Assembly (NCBI GenBank): GCA_029339505.1
Contig: JAQISU010000210.1
Span: forward strand, 11,483,501 to 11,547,500
Length of the DNA: 64,000 bases
Direction: 5' to 3'
From: Unio delphinus
Taxonomy: Eukaryota > Mollusca > Bivalvia > Unionida > Unionidae
Position 1 is the first letter of the stretch, and every line of letters starts with the position of its first letter. Below, one piece after another: positions 47,901-56,400 of this stretch. The notes under the pieces were generated by a model that ran no database searches, was not told the origin of the DNA, and saw nothing but the letters and a program-made list of their open reading frames with translations. The position numbers and the translations under genes are program-made.

Positions 47901-50900
47901 TGCCAAATTTTTTGTCAGTGAAATTCATTAATTAATTCTTAGTTCTAGCCAGCAGTTAACTGATAACGTATGGCAGATTTTGTACGTAGGAATGTTGTTC
48001 TAACTGGGTCACCATTAGTAGACTGTTTTTAGTCAAAACGAATTGAGAGTATGGCAGCTAAGAAGCGCTCATTTCGCACGTAGACCTGACAAAAAGTGAT
48101 GGAGACAAATGATAGGATGTTATTTCAACCCCAGGTGACATTTTTGGCACATTGATAGGCACATTTTCAAATGTCTGTAAGAATAGCCTTTATTCTGATT
48201 GGTCAAATGTGGAATCAGGGGTGGGTCGATCCCTGAATTTTGAAGGGAATATATACTACGAGTCAAATGAATTTAATTAGTCTTGAACATTCTCTGCGAG
48301 AGAGTGTTCACAGAATTAGAAAATACATCGTCAAGATTCCGAGGGACTTTAAGAGAAAGTCGTTCGTAAAATCGTGGTTCCAGGAAAAACTGAATTTGGA
48401 ACGATTGTAAGACGCCAAAGACACAAGGGAAAATAGTCTGAAGGAATAGCGAGAAAATTGGAATTGAAGGAATAGCGAGGAAATTGGAATTCAAGAAAAG
48501 AGGGACAAAGAGGTTACAAGTCAGAGTGTGGAATCCCACGTTCACCCAGAGAGGGCAAAATTAAAGTCGACGCAAGCATAAGTAAAGTCAAATCGACGAA
48601 CAGGTCATTGTGAATGTACCAAGTGGTCCAGTGTTAATGAACACTCGATTTCGTGATGAAATTTGCTATCAGCTATTAACGGCTAAATTTGTCAATTTTA
48701 TTAGTATTTGAACTTTAATTAATATATTAATCATTTTAAAACTTCAGTTTTAGAGTGCTTCTGAATTTTAAACCTCAAAATGTCACATTTGAATCTGACA
48801 AACAAACAATTAAAATAAAAAATAAATAACTTAAATCAAATTTAACACCTTCCCCATAAAATGAAAAGAAAGGTTTATATGATAAAACTTTCTTTTTACC
48901 ACAAACCAATTTACACCTGAGGTTAAAAAAAACTCGTATAAATTACACAGTGTATATGATATAATATATTGTTATACACGGGAAAGAGCGTCTGCTATTA
49001 AATTATCTTTTCCCTTGATGTACCGGATGTCAAGATTATATTCCTGTAATAACAAACTCCACCTTAGTAATCTTTGATTTTTATTTTTCATCTTGCCGAT
49101 GAAAGTAATATGGTTGTGGTCACCAAAAACTATAATCGAAGAAGGAGCTGAGCTAAGATAAACTTCAAAATGTTGTAAAGCCAAAATCAATGCCAAACAT
49201 TCCTTCTTGAAAGTTGAATAATTTCTCTGGTGCTTATTTAATTTCTTTGAAAACTGCTCCAACACCAACATCACTTGCATCAACAGATAATTTGAAAGAC
49301 TGACTGAAATTTGGAGCTGCAAGAACTGGTGCTCTTTCAAGTATGGCCTTTAACTTGTAAAAAGCCTCCTGACATTTTTCAGTCCAAAAGAACTTGTTCT
49401 TCTTCAATAAATTTGTCAGGGGTTCTGCAGTTATAGAAAAATTGGAACAAAATTTTCGATAGTATCCGGCCATGCTTAAAAATCGCATCAGTTGCTTTCT
49501 ATTTTCAGGCACAGGGAATTTAGAAATAGCCTCAACCTTAGCATCTGTTGGTTTAACTTGCCCATGTCCCACAATATGTTCTAAGAACATCACACTAGCA
49601 TGGCATAACTCACTTTTATATAAATTAACTATCAAGCATACATCATTCTGTCCAAAAATTTTCGAATTGTTTCTAGGTGTTCTATCCAGGTGTCGTTGTA
49701 GATGATGTCATCTATATAGGCATCACAATTTTCTAGACCAGAGGTGATCATATTCATGAGACGTTGAAATGTACTTTGTGACCCATTCATCCCGAATGTC
49801 ATTACTTTATATTGGCAAAGTCCATCTGGAGTCACAAATGCTGAGATTTCCTTTGCTCTTTCCGTTAGTGGAATCTGCCAAAATCCTTTCAGAAGGTCAA
49901 ATTTAGTGACATACTTGGCATTCCCGATTTATCAATACAATCGTCAATTCTTGGAGATGGGAATGAATCTGTTTTGGTCACACTGTTCACCTTCCTATAA
50001 TCAGTGCACATATGGAAAGTTTTATTTGGTTTTGGAACAAGTATGCATGGTGAACTCCAATCACTTTTACTGGGCTTTATAAAATCATTCTCCAGCAAAT
50101 ATTGAATTTCCTCTTTTTAAGTATTCCTGTTTGAGTGGATGTTGTTTAACAGGTTTGCAATTTACAATTTCAGCGTCATGAAAAATTTTGTTTGTTCTTG
50201 TAGGAACATCTGGAAATAAGTGCTCATATTCAAATAATAACTGTTTCAGTTCATTTCTTTCTTGCACTTGTAAATGTGAAAGATTTTGGTCTAGATCTTT
50301 CATAATTTCTGAATTACAAGGATTCGTCATTTCAATATCAGTAGAATCTGATGATATTCCTTCAAAGAGTGGGACAGGTACAACTAAATTAATTACAGGT
50401 TTAACATAGCTATCTCTTTCAATATACTCTTTTAGCATGTTTATATGGCAGAGTTGTTTTTGTTTGCGCCTCCCAGGAGTATTTATGATGTAATTTAAGT
50501 CATTAATTTTCCTTTCAACTGTGTGGGGACCATAATATTTGGCCTGAAGAGGATTTTGTGGCATTGGTAAGTGAGCCAGGACTATATCACCAGGCTGAAA
50601 ACTCCTTTCCTTCGATTTTTTATCATATCTTGATTTCATTTTTAAATTGAGCGGAGTGCAGATTTGCTCTTGTGACCTCACAAGCCTTTGACAGCTTGTA
50701 TCTAAAATTGGAAACGTAATCAAGAAGATTGATCTCAGTATCTTCATTAGAGAGAAGTTTCTCTTTCAATAACTTCAATGGTCCATGCACAATGTGTCCA
50801 AAACCAGATCAAAGGGACTGAAGCCTGAAGATTCTTGAACTGATTCTCTAACAGCAAACAACAGTAAATGAATGCCTTCATCCCAATTTTTATTCGTATC

Positions 50901-52943
50901 AAAACTATGATTGGATCATATTTTTGAAAGTATGATGGAATCTTTCTAATGTCTCAGGGTGATAGGCAGTTTGGTCTTTAATTAATGTCCCTTTATTAAG
51001 GATTCTTACTCTCAGCGGCTTATGACCTAGTTTCAATAGCCATGGAAGTTGGAACATCGGCCATTGTTACCCCTTGTGCTATAGGATTCAATACTCCTTC
51101 TATGTTACCTACAATTAAATCTTACAACGGTCGCTTTACTCAACATGCTGTCACTGCGCCTGTCCAATATGGTGTTTCGATATGGACGCATGCAGTCGGC
51201 ACTTGTACTGCAGTATTATCCATCATTCTGACGGACACTGTTTTTCCAAGGTATTGACCTGGCCTTACCAGACTCTGCTTAACAACAACAGTATTACATC
51301 CAGTATCTCTATGTACTGAGGCCCTAACCCCATTCACTAACCCCTCCCTCTGTATTGCTACGTTTGACACATTTTGATTGGAGCTACTCCTGTTGCTCTC
51401 TATATGAGCTGATGAGCCTACCATATACGAGACCCCTACCGTTTTTTATAAATCCCTCTTACGATCGGACTTGCACTAGACATATGACTCCATTCTCTGC
51501 AACTGAAACATTGTTTTCTCTGTTTATCCTGACTTCTAGGTCCTATCTGATCTGACCTAACTAATTCCCCCTTTTGGTTTTGTGGAAAACTCTTCCCGAT
51601 ACTGCTCTTATCTGAATTCACCTGCCTACTTTCCTTAGGACCTCTTGTGTCCAGGGCTACCACATTCAGAACCCCTCCGTGTGCATCAGCGAATATATCT
51701 GTTTCATTAGACCTATTGATAGTTTTGTCTTTTAAGTATTGAAATATTTAATTTCTACATACTGCTAGCAATTGATCTCTGATGAGAAAATCACATACTG
51801 CATCGTAAGTCTTTGCGACTCCTCCACAAGCTAACCAACGAAATAGGTAATTAGATATCCTGTATACAAATTGATCGAAGCTTTCTCCCTTTTCTGGCTT
51901 ACTAAATCGGAATTTTCCCCTAAAATTCTTTTCAGTAAGTTCAAACATTATCAGCAATGCATCCTTTAACAGATCATAATTAGATGCCTCTGTGCTCGGT
52001 ATCCTTGAGTACACTTCTAAAGCTCTACCTTTCAGCAAAGTGCTAAGGTGTAATGACTAATCTTCTTTTTTGAGTTTTTGTGCAGTAGCATACCTTTCGA
52101 ATTTTAACAGGTAACTATCCAAGTCATCTTTATTTTCTTTGAATGCATGAAGTTGTGTTTTTTTTAAATTTACCCAGTTGCGATACCTTATCATTCTCTA
52201 GTCGAGACCGTTCTAGATCTAGCTTTTCTCTTTCAATACGCGCGCTTACATCTAAATTTCTCGTGCTCTGTAATAATGAGGACTTTGTATAGCACCTAAT
52301 CTTTAGAAGCTCTAAGCGCTTAACAAAATCTATAATGATATGACTAAAAAAAACAAAAACAAAAACAAACACAATGAAATTAGAAAACAAAAAATGCTGA
52401 AAATATTTCAGGTAAGAAACATTATTCGGTCTTTAAGTTTGTTTCTGCAGTCGAAAAAGTGAGTTTTAAGAGCACTCTTGAAAGGGATCACTGTCTTTGT
52501 GTCAAATTGTCTAGATGATTCAAGTCTGTAGATTATCTGTCTGTCTCTCTTTCTCTCTCTTTCTTTCTCTCCCATTTAGGTATATATCAATAACCATTTG
52601 GTATCCATCCCATTAAGTTTTATCACATTGTCCGAATCTGAGACTCAAACCCATGAAGACAGGTGAGATAGTAGTGATCCGTAACAGCGAGTGCTTGAGA
52701 GCACTCTGGGCCCCAAGTAGGAATGAGATAAGTGTAGCCCTCGCATTGGTCATAGATAACTATACAAGTTGTAATGATACAAGTGTAATTTTGTGCTGCG
52801 TTTTGACTGTTTCAGAAAAACTGCATCGGACTGTTCTGAATCGATGTCTGCCAAATCTTATGAAGGATCTTGATGTTAGGGTTGTAATGAAGTACATCCA
52901 GCAAGAAGAACTTTTTAATGCTGTGACAATACACGACATCAAT
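30619..52943 (+). CDS. HEPN-DZIP3 plus CARD host gene (partial, three exons)
   Basis: Exon 1 (30619-30691) starts with ATG ([18 protein letters not shown]) and ends in phase 1 at AAAG/GTATGT. Exon 2 (34371-35165) follows TCTATTTCAG, accepts phase 1 and ends in phase 1 before GTATGT. It has a Thr/Ser-rich linker, then a HEPN domain of the DZIP3 type ([62 protein letters not shown]). Exon 3 (52816-52943) follows TTTCAG, accepts phase 1 and encodes the first half of a CARD ([32 protein letters not shown]). Later exons are not seen. Such proteins are probable innate-immune adaptors in molluscs. Whether exon 3 splices directly to exon 2 over 17.6 kb of mobile DNA is inferred from phase only. Confidence 0.55.
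30700..30870. repeat. Tandem duplication, about 87-bp unit
   Basis: Two copies of a unit beginning GTCATATATAACAACC, in intron 1 of the HEPN gene. Confidence 0.85.
31359..31830. repeat. Direct repeat of about 200 bp, two copies
   Basis: 31359-31560 and 31619-31830 share GTAGGTGGGCTTT, AATAGCCAGTGTGTTCTGAG, TAGCGATTTAGGGATAGTTT and GACTCGACAGTCCAAAGATG. Purine-rich GAAGTC/GAAGTG repeats continue to about 31940. Confidence 0.85.
32094..32385 (+). mobile_element. tRNA-derived SINE (family 1), uninterrupted copy
   Basis: A tRNA-like head contains a box A-like TGGCCTAATTGTTAGAGCG and box B GGTTCGATCAC. A body follows with GGACTGGTCGGCCCGGTATC and AATGTGACTGGGTGGGACAT. The tRNA part does not form a proper anticodon loop (no U33), so it is a retroposon rather than a working tRNA. 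The same body is found split around the large transposon at 53268-62492, for which this copy shows the empty site. Confidence 0.7.
32700..33560 (+). mobile_element. hAT-like fragment with repetitive CCTAAAAAA borders
   Basis: A frame at 32932-33273 holds [20 protein letters not shown] and [11 protein letters not shown], matching the 'L-K-A-E-I-x-W' and 'F-x-x-M-F-P-D-S' motifs of a hAT-like family common in invertebrates and fish. It then degrades into simple text. Both flanks carry runs of the type CCTAAAAAAAGCC (32715-32830 and 33525-33560) in direct orientation. The catalytic region is missing. It lies in intron 1 of the HEPN gene. Confidence 0.45.
33570..34310. other. Intron sequence, nothing recognised
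   Basis: Only a short CA run near 34201-34216. Confidence 0.45.
35170..36417. other. Intron sequence, nothing recognised
   Basis: AT-rich DNA. A purine-rich GAGTGAGACGGAGAGATCAA stretch near 35793 resembles LTR leader sequence, but no matching pair was found. Confidence 0.4.
36583..37435 (+). pseudogene. P2X7 intracellular (ballast)-like fragment in TTAA element
   Basis: Exon 1 (36583-36660) has an ATG and 26 codons ([14 protein letters not shown] start) and ends in phase 0 at GAA/GTAAGC. Exon 2 starts at 37192 after TTTCTGCAG in phase 0. It encodes [20 protein letters not shown], then [12 protein letters not shown], where a TAA and a frameshift follow; broken text continues (GYLSTG, then [11 protein letters not shown]). 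'R-H-T-A-x-R-Q-F-I-L-W-x-x-G-x-L-x-x-G' and 'Y-H-G-F' match the end of the P2X7 C-terminal ballast domain family, which is widespread in invertebrate proteins. The Cys-rich zinc part is absent. Assignment by motif. Confidence 0.45.
38236..38432 (-). CDS. Possible first exon of transposon gene
   Basis: On the minus strand an ATG at 38430-38432 starts [20 protein letters not shown] and continues to [20 protein letters not shown] and KFLLDT, ending at G/GTGAGT. The segment 'R-W-x-x-x-K-x-x-L-x-L-x-x-x-x-E-V-A-x-F-L-L-D' resembles N-terminal regions that precede the zinc-finger or catalytic part of several invertebrate DNA transposases. It lies near the right end of the TTAA element and points inward, as a transposase promoter exon would. 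No following exon was found. Confidence 0.35.
38715..38895. repeat. Tandem duplication, about 95-bp unit
   Basis: TTAGTGTATAGTGTACATTT and TCAACTGGCCCATGTAC occur twice in direct orientation. Confidence 0.85.
39040..40190 (+). pseudogene. THAP-Harbinger-type transposase remnant
   Basis: 39040-39184 encodes a THAP start ([14 protein letters not shown], a stop, [16 protein letters not shown], a stop, then a frame change giving IRRDAGQNF) and ends at AAG/GTAAG. After 600 bp, coding text resumes at about 39775 with a coiled coil ([20 protein letters not shown]). In mixed frames it continues with [20 protein letters not shown], a [24 protein letters not shown] block, and an HTH region near 40090-40180. 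This order (THAP, coiled coil, HTH_Tnp_4 region before a DDE_4 domain) is that of THAP/Harbinger-like transposases in invertebrates. The catalytic domain is missing, and the rest carries several stops and frameshifts. Confidence 0.5.
39548..39600. repeat. (GA)n microsatellite
   Basis: An uninterrupted AG run of about 52 bases within the intron-like part of the THAP remnant. Confidence 0.95.
40318..40530. repeat. Tandem duplication, about 105-bp unit
   Basis: GTTCATTTTATTGACATTTCAG and CATGCAAATACCTTT recur at similar spacing in two diverged copies. Confidence 0.75.
40553..40612. repeat. (TA)n microsatellite
   Basis: A TA run immediately left of the Tigger-like MITE. Confidence 0.95.
40614..41750. 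mobile_element. Tigger-like non-autonomous transposon
   Basis: Inverted ends CAGTAGTCCCCCTCTTATAC and GTACAAGAGGGGGACTACTG are flanked by TA on both sides and sit in a TA microsatellite. The CAGTAGTCCCCC form is shared with Tigger/pogo elements. Subterminal GTGGCC motifs repeat near both ends. Inside, a 125-150-bp block (GCGATTTAATTATGCAGACA to GTCTGGTACCCTATT) is tandemly duplicated (40967-41085 and 41118-41232). No transposase. Confidence 0.75.
41752..41855. repeat. (TA)n microsatellite, interrupted
   Basis: TA runs separated by TATTATATTGAG at about 41783-41795. Confidence 0.95.
42535..42850. repeat. 30-33-bp tandem repeat
   Basis: About eight units near TTAAAGTCCAGGTCTTAATA plus CTTATACACG, diverging toward both ends; a Val-Gln-Leu-Ile type open frame crossing it is an artefact. 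Confidence 0.9.
42985..44135. repeat. About 58-bp satellite split by a MITE
   Basis: Units read ATTAAATACATAAGCTTAAC then TTCATAGGTCACATG and CAGTACATTGTGATGACATC. They run at 42985-43229 and resume at 43882-44135. The gap is exactly the 652-bp MITE at 43230-43881. Confidence 0.9.
43227..43884. mobile_element. 652-bp MITE copy 2, TAA target duplication
   Basis: The element (43230-43881) begins GGGGGCGCTCACC and ends AGAGCGCCACC. TAA flanks it (43227-43229 and 43882-43884), and the host satellite unit shows the uninterrupted target CATCATTAAATACAT. It is the second copy of the element at 29804-30453. Confidence 0.8.
44140..44880. other. Intron sequence, nothing recognised
   Basis: No convincing gene or element ends. 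Confidence 0.4.
44890..45035. repeat. (AAT)n microsatellite, interrupted
   Basis: A perfect AAT run of about 50 bases followed by degenerate AAT/ACT units. Confidence 0.95.
45765..46245. repeat. About 65-bp satellite, seven units
   Basis: Each unit holds CAGAGTCATGTTTGTCCAGT, GTGTATATGCTATAATGTGT and GTATTGTATTGTGTTTAT. Units alternate between two variants (TTAGACC and TTGGACC). Confidence 0.9.
46250..48960. other. Repeat-rich non-coding stretch beside gypsy element
   Basis: Two related blocks, 47505-47575 and 48770-48845, share CTAACAAACAAA-type text (AAACCT-AAAATGTCA and AATAAAATAAAT). GAGCACAA-TATTTTCCAGA occurs at 46848 and 47064. A promoter-like arrangement (ATTGGTCAAAT, then TATATACT) lies at 48220-48260. 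These may be parts of LTR or 3' non-coding DNA of the adjoining gypsy element, but no LTR pair could be defined. Confidence 0.35.
48965..52395 (-). mobile_element. Gypsy-type retrotransposon, integrase before RT (Gmr1-like), deleted
   Basis: Minus-strand order is as follows. Gag (52390-51748, with [20 protein letters not shown]). A zinc knuckle at 51560-51600 (CFSCREWSH, last Cys lost). An aspartic protease ([11 protein letters not shown], near 51330). The distal integrase core ([17 protein letters not shown], 50900-51010). The integrase C-terminal domain ([25 protein letters not shown], 50430-50640). Then RT ([30 protein letters not shown], 49640-50090). Then RNase H ([45 protein letters not shown]), ending at 48972. 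Integrase ahead of RT is the Gmr1-type order. The first half of integrase is missing at about 51010. RT/RNase H carry frameshifts. LTRs were not found. It lies antisense in the HEPN-CARD intron. Confidence 0.75.
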
Positions 52944-53129
52944 GTAAGCAGAGTGATTCTTAACTATTGCATGCAAAAATAATTCAGATTGGAATAAAAT
53001 ACACTAAGATATATTTACTGTTATCATCATTTAAAATTGACTCTTGCAAATAAGTGTTTGGATTCTTTGCATTGGCAAATGTTGTATAGCATCACACGCC
53101 ATGTAGGTCTGTGTGCATACACACATAAT

Positions 53130-53267
53130 TATAACCACACTAACTTTAGACGGGAGGTCACAGGTTCAATATCTGTCCAAGTCATATCAGATACTTATTA
53201 AAATGGTAGTGCTATGCATTAAGAGGTTAGTGTTAGGACTGGTCTGCTGGTGTCAGGGTCATGTGAC
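53130..53267 (+). mobile_element. SINE family 1, left part (split by 9.2-kb transposon)
   Basis: Box B-like AGGTTCAATATC (about 53163) and GTTAGGACTGGTCTGCTGGT match the SINE at 32094-32385. The body stops at GGGTCATGTGAC (53256-53267), where the large transposon begins. Confidence 0.7.
53256..53267. repeat. Left copy of 12-bp target duplication
   Basis: GGGTCATGTGAC, identical to 62493-62504. In the uninterrupted SINE at 32.1-32.4 kb the corresponding text is contiguous (AATGTGACTGGGTGGG). Confidence 0.8.
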
Positions 53268-53353
53268 AATCTGATTAAAATCAGCTGTTAGTACTACGAC
53301 ACTAACATCTGAACTAACTCCGTACGGGGTCATGTCCAGGCGACCTTTGCATT
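53268..53353 (+). repeat. Left 86-bp terminal inverted repeat
   Basis: Matches the right end at all 86 positions. It contains short palindromes that could be protein-binding sites: CTGATTAAAATCAG at the tip, GTTAGT...ACTAAC in the middle and CCGTACGG (53320-53327). A CCAAT box (GACCAATCAAAACG) follows directly. Confidence 0.95.
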
Positions 53354-53448
53354 GACCAATCAAAACGCGACTGGCAAACCAGCAACAGTATCTCGCAGAC
53401 ATCGCGTCGGATAGAAAGAATCCGAGAGATATCGAAAGACAATAGAAA

Positions 53449-56400
53449 ATGGAAACCCCCTCGGTGCAAATCGTAACACCAATAAAAACGTATTTTCTTG
53501 GAAATATTTGTGTTTTGTGCGGGTTTTCGTTCATCCAGATAGAAAGGCTTGAAGACGGCTGCGAGATTAAAAAGAAATTTCTGGACAGAAAACTTAAGTT
53601 AAATTCGGCACGAGTGGAAAACATCGCGCGAGTTACTGAAGTAAAAATCGCTGCAGATGACGAAAATGGAGTGTGCCAAAAATGTTACAGATCAGTTGAA
53701 AAAGTGTTAAGGTCAGAAAAGGAAGTTTTAGAGGTAAAGAAAAGGCTAAAAGAATCCGCAGAAACTGTTTCAAAAACTTTACTCTTAAATCTGCCTTCGC
53801 CGAAACGAAAATCCATCACAAAAAGGATGCTCAGAAGTCCAGTTATTTCGCAACCACCAAAAAAGCAATCCAATCCAATTCTGCCAATAACTTATATCAA
53901 GCCAGTGAAAATAGCTTCCTTTAGTGACATTAGCAACATAAATTTTTCAACAACTGTCTCTAGACCTGCCACTGATCATGTGCAAACGACACAGTCGGAG
54001 AGTACAGGTGCAAAAACTGTTACTGTTAGACGATCGCTTGGGAGATCATTTGCCGAAACAACATCCCAGCCTGTTATGTCTATTCCACAGCATGGAGAAG
54101 TTGAGGTTTGTTTATTTTATAGTTTTCCTTTTCACAATACATGTAATATTGGCAACTTGGTACTAGTATATTAAGTTTTTTTTACACAGTATGGCTCCTC
54201 ATGTCAAATATTTCTTCAAATGAAAATTTGTTTAGTTCTATGTAAACAGATGTGCACACTTCAGGCTTATATATAAGTGTATGAAAAAAAAATCTTGTAT
54301 GATTCCAGTTATATATGTCTGAGAAGAAAGATAACAATTAAAAAAATATTTGTATACATGGAGTAAATTTTTTGCAGATGTCCTTTCATGTATGCTTGTT
54401 ATATTTAGGATATTGGGGTTTCTTCAATTTTAGCTTACTCATTCAAGTCCAGTTTGCAGTAAACTGGTATCCTTGAAAATTTTATTACACATATAACAAA
54501 TATATTTTAGAGGATGTCTGTTTTGTTCATTTTTTTTGTTATTTGTTTGTTTACATAATTGCATGTAGTTCTTTTTATTAGAACAGTTTTTTATATTTTT
54601 TAAAAAGAGTTTGTTGTAGGCAATTAGCAGACCTATAAATACACATGTAAGAGAGTTTGTTGTAAGCAATTAGATCTATAAATACACATGTAAGAGAGTT
54701 TGTTGTATGCAGTTAGACATAAATACACATGTAAGACCACTTTGAAAAAGGTACTTATAATATTTTTTAATATGTATGTTTAAGTTTTGTGAACAATTTT
54801 ATATTATATCTTTTACATATCGATTGACAAGATGTGAACTGATTTCTATCAATCTAAACATTATTTTTTCAAAAATAAAATAATTTTATTGAAAAAAAAA
54901 TTAACAAATGTTTAAAGAAATATACATGTACATATGAAATGTTATTCATTTCCATTCAAAATATTACCTACATTTTTTTCTTTATATATTTTTTTAAAGA
55001 TTACCATCTATTATCCAAGTGGGAAAAGGACTCAATTAGTACAAAATGAAAACCACAAGAAACTTTGCAAAGCAATATTTAAATCAGAAAATGTGGAAAA
55101 AACAGTTGTTGATATACTGTTGATGTCAAGTCCAGGGGAAATTGTAAATGCTGCCACCAAAGTTGTAGCTAGTGAAGCCAGAGAATTGTGTAAACGAAAC
55201 TCTGGCTCAATTTTGCAAAGTAAAGACAGTAACAGCCTGCTGACTTTTACATGGGAAAGATTCAACAGTGAACTGCAATTAAGAGCTCCAAATATACTAA
55301 AAGTTGTGACTGCCATGACCAGTGATATACCAGTATCTCCAAATGAAAAGAAATTTACAAATATATTACACACCATAGCATCAGCTTTCCATGGTCGCAG
55401 TCAAGAGATGTCAGCCCTTCATTATTGTATATCTTTTGTACTTGTACATGGTGGATGCACACTACAGGTAAATGCATGCAAACATTTCATTTGACACTAC
55501 ATATTTGGTTATAATTCAACATATTTTTGTTCAACCTCTAAAAAATCAGTTGAAACATGGAATAAATTACATAATTTGGTATTTTTTTTACACTAAAGTG
55601 ACTCATGCCTTGTATATGGCTTAATTGAAATAAACAAGGATGCTAGTTACTTGATGTGGAAGTTGATATCTGTGCACAAACTATAAATCATGCATTACAA
55701 TTAGTTTGTTGTTACATAAACATTACCATGCTAGACTGAATCATTCTTGAAGCATTGTGTTTTGTATACATGTAGCTACATGTACATTTATACTCTTATT
55801 AACGAGTTGCATTCATGTATATGTATACAGGACTTGTATATTGGCAAACATTACACACATTCACACTTAGTCTCAATATTTAGTTGCATTTAAATTTACA
55901 TATTAGTTTTTGAATGCTTAATTTTGAAAAATTATGTACAGTTTTATGTGTCTATTTAGGACATCCAACGACTAGCCAAAATTGGAGTTTGTGTCACATC
56001 AAGTTCTGTGCAGAACAAGTTAATTTCATGGAGAGACAGTCTAGATGAAGAAATACTGAAGTTACGAGATGATTGGGCGAATGGAGGACATGTTAAATTT
56101 CAGTTAGTTGGCGACAATTGGGATAAAAATATCCTGCCTTCTTTCAGGTATGCATGTATTTTTATACATATAACCTTTGCTTGATTTAAATAATTAGACA
56201 CATGATAATTGATTGTATTACATATTATGCATACATGTACATACAACTAATAGTTCCAGAGAGTGTCTGCTTTGTTTTCTGGTAAATATCAAATCAGACT
56301 TATACATTATTGATTCACAGGTGAGCATGCAAAACTAAGGAGGTGCAACAAGGCTGGTCATAGTGGTTTTAAATGTCTAGTATGTACAGTGTTCCAGCTT

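Noticed and set aside
52653..52815. Coding sequence upstream of the CARD segment in the same open frame
   Set aside because: A good 3' splice site at 52811-52815 and the start of CARD homology there suggest the preceding part is intron.
46700..53000. LTR pair for the gypsy element
   Set aside because: No matching long direct repeat was found on both sides of the coding region.
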